From Clarireedia homoeocarpa (Eukaryota; Ascomycota; Leotiomycetes; Helotiales; Rutstroemiaceae), in the NCBI GenBank assembly GCA_001465935.1, contig LNKV01000005.1, forward strand, positions 62,001-126,000: a stretch of 64,000 nt of DNA. Direction: 5' to 3'. Within the stretch, counting starts at the first letter, position 1. Each line of letters starts with the position of its first letter. The translations under genes were made by a program, and so were the position numbers. Positions 61,215 to 64,000 of the stretch are shown here, in pieces. The notes below the pieces were generated by a model. It was not told the DNA's origin. It saw only the letters and a program-made list of their open reading frames with translations, and ran no database searches.

Positions 61215-62055
61215 ACACACCTCGGACTAGGAAAATCCCGTTTGGATTCCACGTCCTATACTTGCTTCCTTGCTTGCTTCTTGCTTCCTTGCTTCCTTGC
61301 TTCTTTGCTTGCTTGCTCCCTTAACCTTACGTCCTGCAGTCCTGCAGTCCTTCAAATCAAGACCAAGACCAACACATATATCGCAATTGCCTTTCCTTGT
61401 GAGCCGTTTCGAGTCCTGTGTTGGAAAAAAGTGCTCCCGTTATTAGGTAAGCAGTTTCACCAACAACCCCGAGCCAATCACATCCACGCAATCGCTTGAA
61501 TCCCTTTTAGCCATCCAATCGACCAATTCTTCTTCCAGGCAGCCATTATTCTGCTTCTGCTCTGACTGGCCACAGCAAATAGGCACCCGAATAATTGCTT
61601 AGCTCGAGTCTCTATCGCGCATCCCTGTTACATAATATCGAATCTGAGGAGAACTTTTCCTCAACCCGGCGGAAGAAGAGGAGGAGAGTAAGAACGCGTG
61701 AGGAGAAAGAAGCAATGAGAGAGAGATGGATGATGACTACGGCGACTCAAGCTTGATACGGGATTCACTTCTTCTGCTTCTGCTTCTGCCTCTGCCTCTG
61801 CTTCTCTTTCCAGACTCTACATCTTCATCTTGATCTTCTCTTCTTCTTCACCTACCTACCTATTTCGCTGTTGATCCTTTCTTCTTCTTCTTCTTCTTCT
61901 TCTTCTTCAATTTATCCTCTCATTGATAATTCTTACTTGATACGCGCGGCACCGCCATAATTCACTTGACGCCCTATCTCACCTTTCCACCGCGCTGGGA
62001 CCAATCGATTGGAATGAGTTGTGTCAGCACGGGTTAAATCACAGCATCGACATCC

Positions 62056-62136
62056 AACATCAACATCAACATCAACATCAACATCAAACTTCAACATCAA
62101 ACTTCAACATCAAACTTCAACATCAAACTTCAACAT
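62056..62136. repeat. CATCAA hexamer and ACTTCAACATCAA 13-mer repeats in the leader of the HeLo-like gene
   Basis: Four to five CATCAA copies pass into copies of the 13-mer ACTTCAACATCAA, ending about 70 bp before the ATG at 62205. It probably lies in the 5' leader. Confidence 0.85.
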
Positions 62137-62204
62137 CGCCATTAATACCAAACCCATTGCTTCTCTCAACACCCATCACAACCACTACCGCCGCCGCCGC
62201 CACC

Positions 62205-64000
62205 ATGGATCTCTTCAGTATGCCCACGACGGCGTTTCAGAGGCGGCTAACCAAAATGTATACCGACACCAAGAATATTTACGATTTTGTCAAAGAGCCA
62301 GTCAAAAATGCTGAAGATCCCGAACTTCAATCATTACATCGTAAATTGCGAATTCAGCAAAATCGCCTGGTATCATGGGGTTTGGAATGGTCCGATCCAA
62401 CACAGTCACCTGATATCGATGAATCCATATCGCAAGCTGGACTTAGTGAACTAGTGGGGAGTGTAATGACTACCATCAAAGAGATTCTAGCTGAGGCTGA
62501 ACCATTATGGCAATCTTCCAAGAGATTACCAGATGAACGTCCGTCGGAAAAGTCGGGCGACAAGAAAGTTCCCCTAATACAATGGGATAAATCGAGGTTT
62601 GAGGATCTCATTCGAGATTTGACCATGTCGATCGATACTTTATACGATTTATCCAAGACTCGACAGTCGGCCAGGGCGAAGGGCCTAGGTGCCAAGGCTT
62701 CAGAAGCTTCAAGTTCGAGGCAGAAGGTACCACTACTCGAAGAGAGACAGTTCGAATCGACGAGAATGTCAACACCTCAACAGATCGATCCAGCTACGCT
62801 CATTTGGCCAAAGGATTTGATGTTTTCATCCCATGGCCGGACGAAAACAGCGAATGAGTCCCGACAAATCGTCTTCATGAGGAGGCCAGTCACCTCCTCT
62901 GATCTGAGAGCCACCATTGGGCAACCGCCACCTCCCGTGCCTATCCTTTTGGAATACGCTCCTTACGATCCAATATACTCCATCACCGGTATCACGCCAT
63001 CCTTGACTCGATTCGAGAAACTATTCGCTGGACTGTCGCAAGCGTACTTTTCTACGAATAAACTACTGGTCGGTTTGCTTCGTCTGATTGGATATTATGA
63101 AGAAGCAGAGAACTCAAGGTTTTGTCTTTTATTTGCACTGCCAACCAACTTTGGCCCTGTGGATATCGAAAGTCCCAGTATGCAGATGCCTACGGTGAAT
63201 ACTCTGTCAGAACTCCTCATAAGCCCCGCCTACGAGCCCAGTTTGGAGGTTAAGTACCGGTTGGCCTACAATCTAGCCAACGCAGTATTCGATTTACATG
63301 CCAAGGGGATTGTTCATGGCAATCTTCTATCTTCCAATGTTCTCTTTATCGAACACCCTTCGTCTCGGCAACCCGTCGATCTGACACAAATTAATATGCG
63401 ACATTCTTACTTGGGTTCTTATGATCTCTTTTCAGACAATGCAACAGATGGATCCGACTCGAGTTTGGCTAAATCAAGCCTGTTATATCGGCATTCGCTC
63501 GATCCACGAATCACCAGCTACACCAACTTGACGACCGAAAGCAAATCGTTGGACCTGTACGGTCTTGCGATGATCCTTCTTGAAATTGGTTTATGGAGTT
63601 CTTTATCAGAGCTTTTCCCAAGAGCCACCACTGTTCCCTCAAACCCCGTCGATGTACTAAAACATCTTGCATCTAGATGTGGTAGTATCTATGTCAAGGC
63701 AGTTCAAGCATGTTGGCGAGCACCAGAAGCCGAACTCTCGAGACAAGCAAGACCCGATGTCATGCATCAAAAGGTCTTCTGGAGTGTTTCCAAAGCTCTT
63801 GATGCATGCTGTGCAATTGATGAGGTTTCAGACTCTGATGACAATTCAGAGGGTGATAATGAGGCCCCAATGGTAGAAGCAACACCACTAAAGTTGGAGA
63901 TTCCAACATCATACAGGAGAGAACCAAAGATTGAACTGAGTGGTGGGCAAGAAGCGGAGGTTGGCTGGCTGGAACGACCAGCACAGCGGGAACAATCTCC
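62205..64000 (+). CDS. HeLo-like domain plus pseudokinase protein, partial (C-terminus beyond right edge)
   Basis: A single open frame from ATG 62205 runs 598 codons to the edge without a stop or intron. Residues about 1-165 are helical: RRLTKMYTDTKNIYDFVKEP, then HRKLRIQQNRLVSWGLEWSD, then KEILAEAEPLWQSSKR. This resembles the HeLo (prion-inhibition and propagation) domains of fungal cell-death proteins, whose usual consensus has L-x-I-x-Q-x-R-L-x-x-W-G. Residues about 270-530 look kinase-like: NAVFDLHAKGIVHGNLLSSN aligns with the catalytic loop, but HRD is HGN (His371-Gly372-Asn373), so the catalytic Asp is lost. LGSYD (403-407) stands at the DFG position and DLYGLAMILLEIGLW matches helix F. 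An acidic linker (DSDDNSEGDNEAP) follows. It is therefore likely a pseudokinase. The ATG sits in a strong context, GCCGCCACCATGG. Confidence 0.85.
   Translation, partial: MDLFSMPTTAFQRRLTKMYTDTKNIYDFVKEPVKNAEDPELQSLHRKLRIQQNRLVSWGLEWSDPTQSPDIDESISQAGLSELVGSVMTTIKEILAEAEPLWQSSKRLPDERPSEKSGDKKVPLIQWDKSRFEDLIRDLTMSIDTLYDLSKTRQSARAKGLGAKASEASSSRQKVPLLEERQFESTRMSTPQQIDPATLIWPKDLMFSSHGRTKTANESRQIVFMRRPVTSSDLRATIGQPPPPVPILLEYAPYDPIYSITGITPSLTRFEKLFAGLSQAYFSTNKLLVGLLRLIGYYEEAENSRFCLLFALPTNFGPVDIESPSMQMPTVNTLSELLISPAYEPSLEVKYRLAYNLANAVFDLHAKGIVHGNLLSSNVLFIEHPSSRQPVDLTQINMRHSYLGSYDLFSDNATDGSDSSLAKSSLLYRHSLDPRITSYTNLTTESKSLDLYGLAMILLEIGLWSSLSELFPRATTVPSNPVDVLKHLASRCGSIYVKAVQACWRAPEAELSRQARPDVMHQKVFWSVSKALDACCAIDEVSDSDDNSEGDNEAPMVEATPLKLEIPTSYRREPKIELSGGQEAEVGWLERPAQREQS

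Larger units (their letters stand above)
57401..62204. other. Long repeat-rich intergenic region
   Basis: About 4.8 kb with no credible gene. It contains C/T-rich DNA after the protease relic, a two-copy CCCTAA telomere-like sequence (57722-57735), a poly-G run near 57926-57938, TATA/GTGTG micro-repeats near 58150-58240, the GAGGGAGT octamer array, a GGGATGCCAGTCTGGAAT repeat (59621-59671), a CCCAGAGT array and the CAACAT/CAACTT leader repeats of the last gene. Long minus-strand ORFs at 58812-59401 are translations of the octamer array. Confidence 0.6.

Noticed and set aside
62021..62314. Plus-strand ORF overlapping the start of the HeLo-like gene
   Set aside because: Repeat-derived and in another frame; the 598-codon frame from 62205 is clearly the real one.

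Overview
The window reads as nuclear chromosome from a filamentous ascomycete. Coding regions are broken by short introns (about 40-100 bp, GTAAGT/GTATGT-type donors, CTAAC/CTGAC-like branch sites, YAG acceptors). The gene set is fungal: Doa10 ubiquitin ligase, NudE, a cytosolic-type acetyl-CoA carboxylase, a fungal rhodopsin-like membrane protein, an APC permease and a HeLo-like protein. Intergenic DNA is full of simple repeats. A leotiomycete of the Botrytis/Sclerotinia type is my best guess from the flavour of the proteins, but nothing in the sequence alone proves it.

Left part (1-21.2 kb): a partial Q/S-rich single-pass membrane protein running off the left edge, a small unknown two-exon gene, an intracellular lipoxygenase (702 aa), the Doa10/Ssm4 E3 ligase (1729 aa), a divergently transcribed 1482-aa Ala/Ser-rich repeat protein, and an eight-exon rhodopsin-like seven-helix protein. 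Between 21.2 and 26.2 kb lies a gene graveyard: decayed ORFs, an AT-rich island and a broken F-box-like/beta-helix gene.

Middle part (26.2-44.6 kb): ACC1 (2285 aa, five exons), about 4 kb of minisatellite-rich DNA, the dynein regulator NudE (592 aa), another 3 kb of minisatellites, and a six-exon APC-family (choline/GABA type) permease.

Right part (46.9-64 kb): an isochorismatase-like hydrolase with long N- and C-terminal extensions, an F-box protein, malic enzyme, a secreted aspartic-protease pseudogene that still shows its signal peptide, propeptide and catalytic-domain remnants, about 4.8 kb of repeat-rich DNA, and at the right edge a long open frame with no stop inside the window. That last gene encodes a helical HeLo-like domain followed by a pseudokinase (HGN instead of HRD), an architecture reminiscent of animal MLKL. 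It is the most interesting item here.

The genes do not form a biosynthetic cluster. ACC1 (malonyl-CoA) and malic enzyme (possible NADPH) could both feed lipid synthesis and the lipoxygenase uses fatty acids, but their shared location is not evidence of co-regulation. Exon borders were inferred by hand from reading frame, splice motifs and protein continuity; joined lengths were checked for frame consistency.
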